NCBI RefSeq assembly: GCF_010389155.1
Contig: NC_057769.1
Span: 124,001 to 188,000 of the forward strand
Length of the DNA: 64,000 nt
Reading direction: 5' to 3'
DNA from: Erigeron canadensis
Taxonomy: Eukaryota; Streptophyta; Magnoliopsida; Asterales; Asteraceae
A program made the position numbers and the translations under genes. The notes under the pieces are model-generated. The model made no database searches and was not told where the DNA came from. It was given only the letters and a program-made list of their open reading frames with translations. Shown piece after piece: positions 48,109-58,218 of the stretch (the first letter of the stretch is position 1; each line of letters starts with the position of its first letter).

Positions 48109-50114
48109 GGCGTCTCCTTATCCTACCCATTTCTTCCCTATTTCTTACCAACTTCTTTCATTATTCATCAGTTTTCACTCTCCAAGAGCATCCCCCTCCT
48201 TATACTACTCACTTTTTTCGCACTTCTTCCACTATTCATCTATTATTTAATTATTCTATTTTTCTTTTACACAAAATATTAATAAAACACACTTTATTAT
48301 TAAAAAACAAACACATTACATTTATTATAAAATTAAACATTACACTAAAAAAACATAAAGTAAATAAATTATGAAAAACGACATTATTAGCAAATTAAAA
48401 ACTAGACATCAACGTTAACGGCCGTCTTCCGGGAGGTTCCAAACATGTTCGATCAGAGCATTGCGGAGTTGATGGTGAGCAATTCTATCGCGAAGCTCCC
48501 CGTACATACGAAGCTGCGTTGAACACCTTTCAGTCCACGTACGAGTTGGGAGTGTAGTATTAGCTATCAACTCTTCTTCAAACTCTGTAACTACACGCCC
48601 GTTATCTTCAACGATCATGTTGTGTAGGATCACACAACATAACATGATCCGTTTTATCTTGTTGGTACTATATGGCCGCGCGTATTGTTCAATAATTTGC
48701 CAACGACCTTGAAGAACCCCAAATGCTTGCTCGACATCTTTTCTTGCAGCTTCTTGGTATCTTTTGAACTTGGTGGTTTTCGAGTCCATCGGGCACTTGA
48801 ATGACTTAATAAGAGTCGCCCATTCTGGATAAATACCATCTGCTAGGCAATATCCCTTTGTAAACTGCTCCCCATTGACCGAAAACTCTACTTTAGGAGC
48901 CCTGTCTTGTAGCAAATCATCGAACAAATCTAACTCGTTGAGGACGTTGATGTCGTTGTTCGAACCAGCAGGGCCAAAGTAGGCATGCCAGATCCACAAA
49001 TCATATGAAGCAACCGCTTCAAGCATGATTGTTGGCCCTTGTCGCCCCGGGTGTACTGCCCTTGCCATGCCACTGGACAATTCCTCCAACCCCAATGCAT
49101 GCAATCTATGCTACCAAGCATTCCTGAAAAACCATGAACCTACTCATGTTTGGCAGTTAACCGCTCGACATCGGCTTCTGTAGGCCTTCTCAAGTACTCC
49201 TGTTGATAAAGGTGTATCACACATTTGCAGAAAGCATCTAAACACTGGTAGCCTGTATCTTGAGCCATCTGCAAGTACTCATCTAAAGCATCAGCCTTAA
49301 AGCTATACGCTACCTGGCGTATAGCAAAAGTACATTTTTGGAAAATGTTGAAACCGGGACGACCAGTAGCATCTGTCGCGCCTTTGTGGAAGAACTGAAA
49401 GTGTTTCGGTAGCGGTTCTATGCTTTGAAAGGAGTTTATGTCTCGCACTATGCGCAAAAACATTTCCTTTCGCATTCGGAACCTTCTACGAAACATATCA
49501 GGTGGGTAAGTGCAGTTAGGCGCAAAGTAATGATCGTATAAAAGCTTTGCGGCACCCACGTGATCTCGCGAGATCACCCTTCTAGTAAACTTGGGTCTTG
49601 AAGAACTTGACGCTTCTTGGTGTTGCTTTTCTTCTTCGTCAAAGATAACGTTAAGACACGCACCTATGGCTTGGGGATTGAAAATAACATTCATTTGCGT
49701 AACAGCATTGTTGAGTACTTCGTAATCGTTTGATATGTAATCGTCACTAGAGGATGATGATGATGAATCAGACATTTTTGGTAGTAGTGTGTGATGAAAA
49801 TGCTTTAAAAACTAGATGAAGGAATGTGTTTAGATTGTGTGTGTTTTGAAATGGTAGTGTAAATGAGGGGTTTAAATAGGAGTAAAAGATTAAAAATAAA
49901 AAATAAAAAACAACCAACTAGCCGTTGGTTTCAAAAAAAATACTTAAAAAATGTTTTTTTTTTATTTGGCAACGGCTACAACAAAAACAGGACCCACAAA
50001 CCAAGATGCCGCTCGTCTAATATTGGAAGAAACACACAAGACGCAGGCGAAGACGGAGCCGTGCTAATAGCAGCGGCGGCTAGCCGCGCGGCGGACGCCC
50101 TATAAGGAGGGGCC
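48109..50114 (-). mobile_element. PIF/Harbinger transposon, 2006 bp
   Basis: The ends GGCGTCTCCTTAT and ATAAGGAGGGGCC form a 13-bp inverted repeat with two mismatches. TAA flanks both sides (48106-48108 and 50115-50117). It carries a broken transposase on the minus strand but no second (Myb-like) gene, so it is non-autonomous. Confidence 0.92.
48415..49775 (-). pseudogene. PIF/Harbinger transposase (HARBI1/ALP1-like), broken
   Basis: The N-terminal frame (49775-49140) starts MSDSSSSSSSDD and has the conserved FRRRFRMRKEMFLRIV and CTFAIRQVAY regions. It ends at a TAG after LTAKHE, where relatives continue into HGF(P/S)GMLGSIDCMHW. That segment, with the first catalytic Asp, is read in a short middle stretch (about 49139-49040). 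A second break shifts the frame near GDKG. The last frame has PTIMLEAVASYDLWIWHAYF, SNNDINVL (second Asp) and KDVEQAFGVLQGRW (catalytic Glu). One stop and one frameshift therefore inactivate an otherwise complete DDE transposase of plant PIF type. Confidence 0.9.
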
Positions 50115-50198
50115 TAAGCTAGTTAGCTGAGTTTTATTTTTATCATTATCTTTTAAAAACAAAATATATGAGGCTAGTTTGTATATAAAAAAAGAAAA

Positions 50199-50991
50199 TC
50201 TTAATATATACTAAAAGGCAACCGACCAAATCTCAATTGACCAATCACAACTCTCAATTTTCTCCAAATTAACTAAATCAACACATGTCTAAATTAATTT
50301 ACATTTTTTTTGTTTCCATCAAAAATTTACACTTTAAACCCAATTTAAAAATAATAAATACTTTATTTCATAATGTCTATATAATAACAAAATATAGATA
50401 AAAGTTAAGGATGTTATATATCTATATTACAACATTTAGATTAATACGAATTAATATTTATATCAATATTTTATTTATATTATTAATTGTAATCAAACTT
50501 ATTGTAATATTATTGTTATTAGTAATTGTAATCAGACTATAACTAAGATAATCATTATTGTTATTAGCAATTAAAATCAAACTATATTTAGTAGTTGTAA
50601 TCAAACTATAACTAGGATAATCATTGTTGTTATTAATAATTGGAATCAAACTATATTTAGGATACAGATTCTTCTTATATAAACTGAACCTTACATATAA
50701 AATCACAACACACTAAATCATTGAAAATCTCACGAACAAACTGTTACTTTTAATCTGTTTAACAACTATGACTAACGAAAATAAAATATCTTTTTTACAA
50801 GACATCAATGAGAACTCGATCAATTGTGTAATCGAATTTAAAGATATGATTTAACATTCAATATTTACATTTGAATATCTCAATTCCCTTTTAAGTATAA
50901 TTTTACATTTAATGTATAAGTAGTTTTTTGTTATATATACTTAATTTTTTTATTGTAAAATCCGTGTATTTGACACGGCTCTAAAATCTAG
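50199..50991 (+). mobile_element. Helitron, 793 bp
   Basis: It starts TCTTAATATATACTAAAAGG after A. It ends with a perfect CCGTGTATTTGACACGG hairpin region, then CTCTAAAATCTAG before T. The 3' end resembles those of the Helitrons at 36122 and 40367. Short ORFs inside are not protein-like. Confidence 0.85.
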
Positions 50992-51990
50992 TATTAAATA
51001 TAAGGTTGTAAATAACGGCGTGCATAAAATATGTATATATTTTATATCAAACATTCAAACCCTAAATTCTATGACAAGTGTACAACTATTTAATGCATGT
51101 TAACTACAGCCTTAAAGGCTGCGTTTTGCAAAAACCAAAAAAATGTTATCTAAAATGTGAGGTGGTCACATGAAGATGTGAAAAGAAACTATTAGAGTAT
51201 TCGCGTAATGCGACGGGACGATAGAGGCAGTGCGGTGGTGGCGATGACAAGTGTTGTAAGTAATTTATGTAAAAGTAATTAATCTATGAGGGTAGTGGAG
51301 ATATGTTAGAAGATATGAAAATGGTGTGTATATTAAATCGTTACAGGTACAATGGCCATCTCGCATATCTCTTTAATCAGTCTAACTTTTCAATATGAGG
51401 TTAGAACTTTTATCAAGTAGTATAGTGTTGTTAATTAAAATCAGTTTGACTCCTCCTTGCTTGGGGGTTTGAAAAGTCGAGTTAGGTCGACTCAAGGTGA
51501 AACTCGGGTCAAAAAAGGTAAAACTTAGATCAACTTGATCAAACTCAAGGCAAATCGGATCAAACTCAGGTCAAGAATGGTCAAAAAAAATTTTTATTGT
51601 TTAGTTTAAAGTATATTGTTTATGTATCAAAACAATTAAGTTTGAACTTGAACTATTATGTTTAATTATACTTAAATTTGAAGTTTCTATTCTATTTGCT
51701 ACTTTATTACATATTAATTTGAAATTAATTTTAAAATTCTCAATTTGATTACTCTCCGAGTTACCAAAGACTTCTAATTTTTTACCATTTCAAGCCAATT
51801 TCGAGTCGCGGGGAGTTCGCTCACATTGAATAGATGAAAAAACTTGTATTTGTAAAATAATTTGAATAATATAAACCTCAATTAATTATTTGCCCATTTC
51901 ACATCACAAATACATGCTTAATGAATTAAGGTATTTTTAGATCTATAATTAATTCAGACTCATTTTTTTTTCAATTCTATTCAATTTTTA
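50992..51990. other. Spacer with a possible Helitron 3' end
   Basis: No gene. At 51192-51230 the minus strand has GTCGCATTACGCG, then AATACTCTAA before T, which could be an old Helitron terminus. A GGTCAAA-rich block at 51470-51590 and its partial complements near 51750-51830 may be a decayed DNA element. Confidence 0.4.
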
Positions 51991-52257
51991 TACCTCTTAT
52001 AATATAAATTAGGACTTTTTAGTTCAGCATTTTTTTCTATCAAAGATACCCTTATATATAATAAACAAAACTCTACATGAATACACGCTGCTCATTTCCT
52101 CTTTTCTTCTCCTCCACCCACACTAAACACACACACAACATACATATCTCAACATAATCATTCACCGTCGTCAGTTATCGTAATCCATTACCACCGCAAC
52201 CATAAATCCCCAAAGTTATCATCGTTTAGCCGCCGCAACGCGTGGACATCCATCTAG
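51991..52257 (+). mobile_element. Small Helitron, 5' end approximate
   Basis: The 3' end has GCCGCCGCAACGCGTGG, then ACATCCATCTAG before T. A plausible 5' end, TACCTCTTATAATATAAA, lies at about 51991. Confidence 0.6.
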
Positions 52258-52652
52258 TAATTACATATATGAAAACAAAGTTGAGTTTTCATCAAAAGTT
52301 AGAATACGAAACCAATGAACGATCCTGGCCCGAAACATTAAATTAATTGATTGTATGCTTGTGATGGGATATAACATATAAGGTTACTAAAACAATAAGC
52401 TGGAAAGTACGCCGTTCAAAATAAAAAAGAAGTTGGAAAGTATAGTAATGATCGATTTTAGTCGCATTATTACGAATCCGAATAACGTTGTATATTGTAC
52501 GTGTTTTTGTTACATTCTTGTAATAATAAAGTGCTCATCGAAGGTCGCTTTTATTAGAATGAAAAATTAATGTGCACATGGCATGGGTCTTTAAAATGTG
52601 TTAATATGAATCTTATAAACTAATTGAGTTGTATATACGACAAATTACATGA

Positions 52653-52704
<52 letters not shown>

Positions 52705-53378
52705 GTATAGAAAATATGTAGATACTAGAAAGTTGGTAACATTTTTTTCTTGGTTGTTTAGCCAAGGTTCATGAACCTTAGTTGGAAGTTTCCACGGTTG
52801 GTAGTTTTGATCCATATGATAGAGCCTTTTATTTTACTATCACACTAGTACGTTTATCTTATTATTTTCAAAATATCTCCACGCTTGTTATGTGTAGTAA
52901 TTAGACCGTGTAAATATGGAGCGGGGGATAAACCACCCGGCGCCGCCCTTTGCCGTCTCACCGCCGCCTGCTACACCGCCTCAAGGGGCAACAAACGTAA
53001 AAAAAAAGTCTTCCGATCAATATTCATCGCCTCTTTGTCATGCGAATTTTAAAATTTTTTAACTGTTTACTAGCCGTTTCATGGCTTCTTTTTTTTTTTT
53101 AATTAAACCTTTATAAATACTACATACTTACTCCTCACACTCTAAACAACATTATTGTAGAGCATATTGTTTGGTTTCACAAGTAGTGTGCGGCCTTCTT
53201 TATCGTGTTTATGTTTGTATAGATGCGATTCCATTATGTTCGTTATAGAAAAGTAAAAACGGGAAGAAAAAAAAAACCGCCAAAAACTCTAATTTTTATA
53301 TGTCATGTGAATCATGATAGATTTTCTTATAGTATAATCTTGGCTTCTAACACGTTGTTAGTAGTCTTTTGAAGTTAA
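52258..53378. other. Spacer with an (ATT)n tract and a Harbinger-like relic
   Basis: An (ATT)n microsatellite lies at 52655-52704. From about 52920 to 53160, GGCGCCGCCC-type sequence, then ACTAGCCGTT and a TATAAATACTACATAC block resemble the 5' leader and terminal region of the Harbinger element at 49860-50114. No gene. Confidence 0.4.
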
Positions 53379-53838
53379 CGAGAGATAGTACATGCATGTT
53401 GCGGCAGTGAGATGGTGGGGTGATAGGTTATAGGATGTGATAAGTAATAGAGTGTGATAGCCAAATGTCTTAACAGTACGGGTTCCGCCATCGGATTTAA
53501 AAATTCGTCAAAAGTATATCAAATGAGATCTTTAAGATAAACATGAAATTTTAAGAAACACCCATACAATTTTTATAATTTATCGATATACGGTTTTTGA
53601 GATAAAATTTTTTGAATGAATTAGAGAAATAAAATGATTTATGGAGGAGAGAAAAAAAAAATAAGTGGTTGAGATTTGAAGAGAGAAAAAAAAAATAAGT
53701 GGTTGTGATTCAAGGTTATTATAAGTATATTAGGTAGAGATATTTAAATTAGTGAGTAAGAAATAAAGGTATTTTGGTTAGTTCAAATCATCTTTTCTTT
53801 AAAAAAAAAAAGTAAAATGCTTTATAAGATGGTATTAA
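53379..53838 (-). mobile_element. Small Helitron ending CTCG, copy 3
   Basis: It is an inverted copy of 43735-44184 over its length. On the minus strand it ends ACTGCCGCAACATGCATG, then TACTATCTCTCG before T. The 5' terminus has mutated (TTAATACCATCTTATAAAG). Confidence 0.75.
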
Positions 53839-54382
53839 ATACAATCTTGTCGTTTAGAAAAAAAAAATATCATCAAAGATTTTCTTTCAAAATATTATCA
53901 TAAAATTGAAAACGTTTAAAAACTACTTTTTAAACTATTACCAAAATAAATCCAAGATTCCCAAGTGAAAATCTGAAAATGTTTAAAAATCACTATTTAC
54001 AAAATTTAAATCCAAAAATCCAAACAGAAGATCCAAAATAAAAGTTAAAGACATCAAATATATCTATAATATAATTAAAAGAAGGGATTATGGTACATTT
54101 GACACCTCTAATCCCCCTCCTTTAGCTTAATACTCTATCCGTATTAATCCTCTATTTTTTTAATAAAAAGTGGCTGACCTTTAATAAAAAAAATCTTATA
54201 AAAAAATCTTTATTATTATTATAATCTATGCCAAAAAAAAAACTACGATCGACTACCAAAAAAGTTTTTTGTTTATAGACTTTGTTCGTATTATTATTAT
54301 TATTATTTTTATTATTTAACATTGAATTCTTATGTTATTGTTATTATTATCTATTTTAATTTAGTTTGTTGTCCATTATAGA

Positions 54383-54616
54383 TTGATTATGACTTCTTCT
54401 TCAACAACAAAAAATAAGACCACATTAGTTCATCTTGAATATCTTAAGCCAACACATGTTAACAATCATCTACGACTCCGTGTTGTGCATGTATGGATTA
54501 TTTCGGAGTGGAACAACCCGAAGAAAATTAAAACGTTTGAGATAGTCTTTGTTGATGAATTGATACGTACTTTTCAAATTATATACTCTACACTTTTTGT
54601 TTCTCTTTTTATTTAA
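54383..54616 (+). pseudogene. Replication protein A large-subunit-like fragment
   Basis: The frame contains VHLEYLKPTHVNNHLRLRVV and HVWIISEWNNP, then FEIVFVDE. This is the start of the first OB-fold found in plant RPA70-like proteins and in RPA genes carried by Helitrons. It breaks off after about 55 family-like residues, at a possible intron or the start of a tandem repeat. The remaining domains are not seen nearby. Confidence 0.55.
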
Positions 54617-54985
54617 CTAGAATTGGAAAAAAAAAGGTAAACTGGAATCAATATTTATATGTAGCTAATTTTTATATCTTTCTTCTTTAGCTTTTGTATT
54701 GATTAAGTTGTGATATTGGTCATACACTTTTTGTTTCTTTTTTTATTTAACTAAAGTTGAAAAAAAAGGGTAAAGTGGAATCAAATATGGAGTTAATTTT
54801 CATATGTTTTTTCTTTAGCTTTTGTATTTATTAAGTAGTGATATTGGTCATACACTTTTTATTTCTCTTTTTATTTAACTAAAGTTGAAAAAAAATGGGT
54901 AAAGTGGAATCAATATTTATATGGAGTTAATTTTCATATGTTTCTTCTCTAGCTTTCGTATTTATTAAGTTGTGATATTGGTCAT
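54591..54985. repeat. Three tandem units of about 130 bp
   Basis: Units start near 54591, 54725 and 54853. Each has CACTTTTTGTTTCTCTTTTT, GGTAAAGTGGAATCAA, TTCTTTAGCTTT and GTGATATTGGTCATA. They follow the RPA-like fragment directly. Confidence 0.88.
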
Positions 54986-55008
54986 ACTTTTTTGTTTCAC
55001 AAATATTG

Positions 55009-55822
55009 TTATGTCTAGTTTTGCTAAAAACTGGAGCTCTCCAGTTGCATCTGGATAATAGAAAAATTGTCCGAAATATTTGAAGTCCAGTTGCAATGTA
55101 CAGTTAATTTATGTAACTGATGACTTCCTCCAGCCAGTTGAGATCTGAAGAACAACATCTAAAGACATTCCAATTGAAGTCGAAGACAACAAGTGGAAGA
55201 AAGAGAATGGATTGAATAAAGTAACATTTTCTCTTACTTTATTTAGCACACACACAAAGAATTATTTACTAATACTTTTGTGTGCTGTCAACCATATTTG
55301 TACGTTGAAGTTGAGATCCCAATGCTCAACCTTCGACTATAAATAGAGGTCCTTGCACAAGCATTTTCAACAACTTTGCAAACACTCATACTTACAATAT
55401 CTTTGGTGAACTTGTGCAATATTCTCTCAATCGCTAAAAGGAACATTTCACAACTTTAAGTGTTTCGATTGTAGAAGATAATTTCCAAGTTTAGATTAAT
55501 TGTATTTCATAGGTTGTTAGGATATTTACATTCGTGTATTATCTTGATTCTGCAACAACCTTGTATTTTATTTAACAATCAATAAATAAAATACACTTGA
55601 AAATTACATATTGTCTCAACAATTTATATTACTTGTACTTTACTTCTTGCATTGTATTTACTTATTTACTCTTGTCACCTTAAGAAGTATAACTCCAGTT
55701 AACCTGGTACACTGTTCACTGTAACTGGTGGTCCAAATACAGTGAACGTGTTGCAAAGTAAACTCATCATCGACATAGATGTGTCTTCAGTACTCATCTA
55801 TTATATAGTTGGGACTTACAAT
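55009..55822 (+). mobile_element. LTR-like block, probably solo LTR
   Basis: The block begins near TGTTATGTCTAG and ends near GGGACTTACA. It has a TATAAATAGAGG promoter-like box at 55338 and a polyadenylation-like AATAAATAAA near 55590. It also has repeated CCAGTT/AACTGG motifs near both ends. No coding region or second copy adjoins it, and the ends are approximate. Confidence 0.45.
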
Positions 55823-55894
55823 TATTATAAGATTTATATATCTTTAGATTACCCGTTCAATGAATGAGCCTGAGCACTTGTATATATATATATA

Positions 55895-56096
55895 GGGGCC
55901 GGGTATTGTAAAATTAGTATTAAAGTAAAACAAATAAAACAAGATCTTCACCCTTAGATCATGATTAAATTGATGCACGAAGATTCACGAAGCAATTGAT
56001 GCACAATAATTTTCATGATGCACGGTGATCTTCAGTAAAGAAAAACCCTATTGTTTTATTTGTTTTACCTTAATACTTGTTATATTTTACCTAAAG

Positions 56097-56098
<2 letters not shown>
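55895..56098. mobile_element. MITE bounded by (TA)n tracts
   Basis: The left end GGGGCCGGGTATTG and the internal AAGTAAAACAAATAAAAC pair with GTTTTATTTGTTTTACCTT and the right end TTACCTAAAGCC. It lies between a (TA)n run at 55881-55894 and another at 56099-56128. Confidence 0.65.
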
Positions 56099-56130
<32 letters not shown>

Positions 56131-56279
56131 TTAGATGTGGAACACTCACATATTGTTTTTTTAATCTATAAAATTCACGGGGGCTCAAGCATTTATTCAA
56201 TAATCAAGAAATTTTAAAAAATTTGTATGTGAGGGATTACACACCTAAGCTTAGCTGCCGGATAACCTTATATTCACTT

Positions 56280-56690
56280 TTCCTTAGGGTGACTATCAAA
56301 TGAGAATGAAATTAAAATGAGAACAAATGTAAACACTTAAAAACTACATTTTGATGCATTAAAGGTCCATAAAACTGACATAGTGCATAACTAATTATCA
56401 TTATTTAAGTTTTTAACAACACATTGACCCGTCAAAATCGAAAAAATCACGTTTTTTGTTTTGTGCATCCATCTTGGATGCATATTCATCAAAATGATCC
56501 ATCCAACAAAAAACGTGATTTTTTTGATTTTGACGGATCAATGTGTTGTAAAACACTTAAAATAATGATAATTAGTTAAACACTATGTTAGATTTATGGA
56601 CTTTTAATGCATCAAAACGATGTTTTTAAGTGTTCTCACCGTTCTTATTTTAAAAGTGTTCTCACCGGAGTGTTACCTCTTTTCCTTATA
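56280..56690. mobile_element. Foldback element, arms about 200 bp
   Basis: The left arm (ACTACATTTTGATGCATTAA, CCGTCAAAATCG, ACGTTTTTTGTTTTG) is repeated inverted on the right (CAACAAAAAACGTG, TGATTTTGACGG, TTAATGCATCAAAACG). The centre lies at about 56478, around CATCTTGGATGCAT. A single arm occurs at 20980-21143. Confidence 0.9.
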
Positions 56691-56695
56691 TATAG

Positions 56696-57905
56696 GATAG
56701 CTTTCCAGTGAGAACAGATTAAAAATAAGAACAATGAGAACAATTTGTAACCGTTGGATAAAAAAGTTGAGGGCCAAAGATGAAAGTGAGTATTTTTTAG
56801 ATATTAAATAGAATTAATGGTAAAAATGTCTTTTCACTCAGAATTTTAAGAACATGAAAGTAAATAAATAAAAAAAGGAAAAAAAATTAAAGAAAAAAGG
56901 AAGCACGTACATGGCACAGTTTTAAAAAGAGACAAAAGAAGTTACACAATGCATCAACTTCTATCTCCACATGTTCTGGTAGTTATAAAAAAAAAGCAGT
57001 TACCAAGTTATTGGTTTCAAACCACGTACGTACCAAACAAGAAACTATCCTATTACAATGGATGTTAAAAAAAAAGATAATTAAAGTTAAATAATCAATC
57101 TCAAATTTATTAATGTATATTAATAGAATGATTCTCTATATATGATTTTCGGGAAGCCATGTTTTACGAAAAATCAATGTATAAGGGATGGAAAACTTGA
57201 ATACATAAGAATCATTTGGATGCATAAAAACCAACATGACATGAATGCATAAAAAGTAATTTGGATGCACAAAGATTTGACATGACCTGGATGCATAAAG
57301 ATAATTTAGATGCAAAAATAATTAACATGAATTGGATGCATATATATTAATCTTATCTGGATGCATACAAATAAATTGGATGCATAAAAACTAACAAGAC
57401 TTGGATGGAAAAATAATTAACATGACTTGGATGCATAAAAGATAATTTAAATGCATAAGTAATTAACATGACTTGGATGCATATAAATTAATCTTATTTA
57501 GATGCATATAAATATATCAAATGCATAAAAACATGGATTAAAAAAAAGTCTAAAATAAACAAAGGAGGATGTTAAATTAATTAATTAGCAAAGAAAAATA
57601 TTGTTAAGTAATATTGGATAGAAATAGAAAAATACGTGTGGTACTAGTTTTGATGAACTAGAAATTAAACAATTTAATATAACTGGATGCCAATATGTAT
57701 GGTTACGTAATGCAAATTGTAAAGTGAGAACTAAATTATGGTTTGTTTTGTTTGTGAGAAAATAACTGTTATTAAAAATATAAATTAAAAGACTGATAGA
57801 ATTGTCTAAGTTATCATTTTTAATAGTTGGTGATTTGGAAGTTTCTTATTGATTTTTATTTGTTCTTATTTTAATTTAGTTCTCATTCGATGACTCCCCT
57901 CTTTC
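56696..57905. mobile_element. Larger (TA)n-bounded element with inverted ends
   Basis: The left end (GTGAGAACAGATTAAAAATA, then AGAACAATG) and the right end (TTGTTCTTATTTTAATTTAG, then TTCTCATTC) are inverted relatives. TATATA tracts flank both sides. The interior holds a GGATGCATAAA repeat array. No coding sequence is seen. Confidence 0.6.
57217..57535. repeat. GGATGCATAAA degenerate array
   Basis: About 14 units of GGATGCATAAA or close variants are spaced by AT-rich linkers of variable length, many reading AATTAACATGACTT. Confidence 0.85.
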
Positions 57906-57933
57906 TATATATATAATATATATATATATATAT

Positions 57934-58194
57934 GGGTGAGTTATTTTAGGACCACCTCTTATTGTAGAACCAATTAGGACATTTGTTTTTTATAACCTAC
58001 ATACCACCATCATCATCTACTATGATATACAAGACTTTTTTTGTAAAAATACTAAGACTTTTCGACGATGGGCCCACCGAAAAATCATGTGTAAGTTACT
58101 TACACATGTGTAAAAGACAGAAAAGTAACTTTCTCGTGAGTAAACACGAAAAAGGGCCGAATCACAAAATCTCACTAAATTCCTAGTTAAATAG
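57934..58194. other. Truncated (TA)n-associated sequence
   Basis: The sequence GGGTGAGTTATTTTAGGACC follows a (TA)n tract, as at the left edges of the neighbouring elements. It has no matching right end before the primer site at 58195. Confidence 0.4.
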
Positions 58195-58218
58195 TCCCCA
58201 GCAACGGCGCCAAAAACT
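58195..58218 (-). other. Primer-binding site, tRNA-Asp type
   Basis: On the minus strand this contains TGGCGCCGTTGCTGGGGA, one mismatch from TGGCGCCGTTGCCGGGGA, the complement of plant tRNA-Asp as used by Tat/Athila/Ogre gypsy elements. It abuts the LTR end at 58219. Confidence 0.8.

Larger units (their letters stand above)
54063..54990 (+). mobile_element. Helitron 5' end with RPA-like gene fragment
   Basis: TCTATAATATAATTAAAAG after an A at 54062 is a typical Helitron 5' terminus. About 320 bp inside lies an open frame with an RPA70-type OB-fold segment, which plant Helitrons often carry. No convincing 3' terminus was found, so the element is truncated or interrupted. Confidence 0.5.

Noticed and set aside
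55015..55019. CTAG|T as the 3' end of the RPA-carrying Helitron
   Set aside because: No GC hairpin precedes it.
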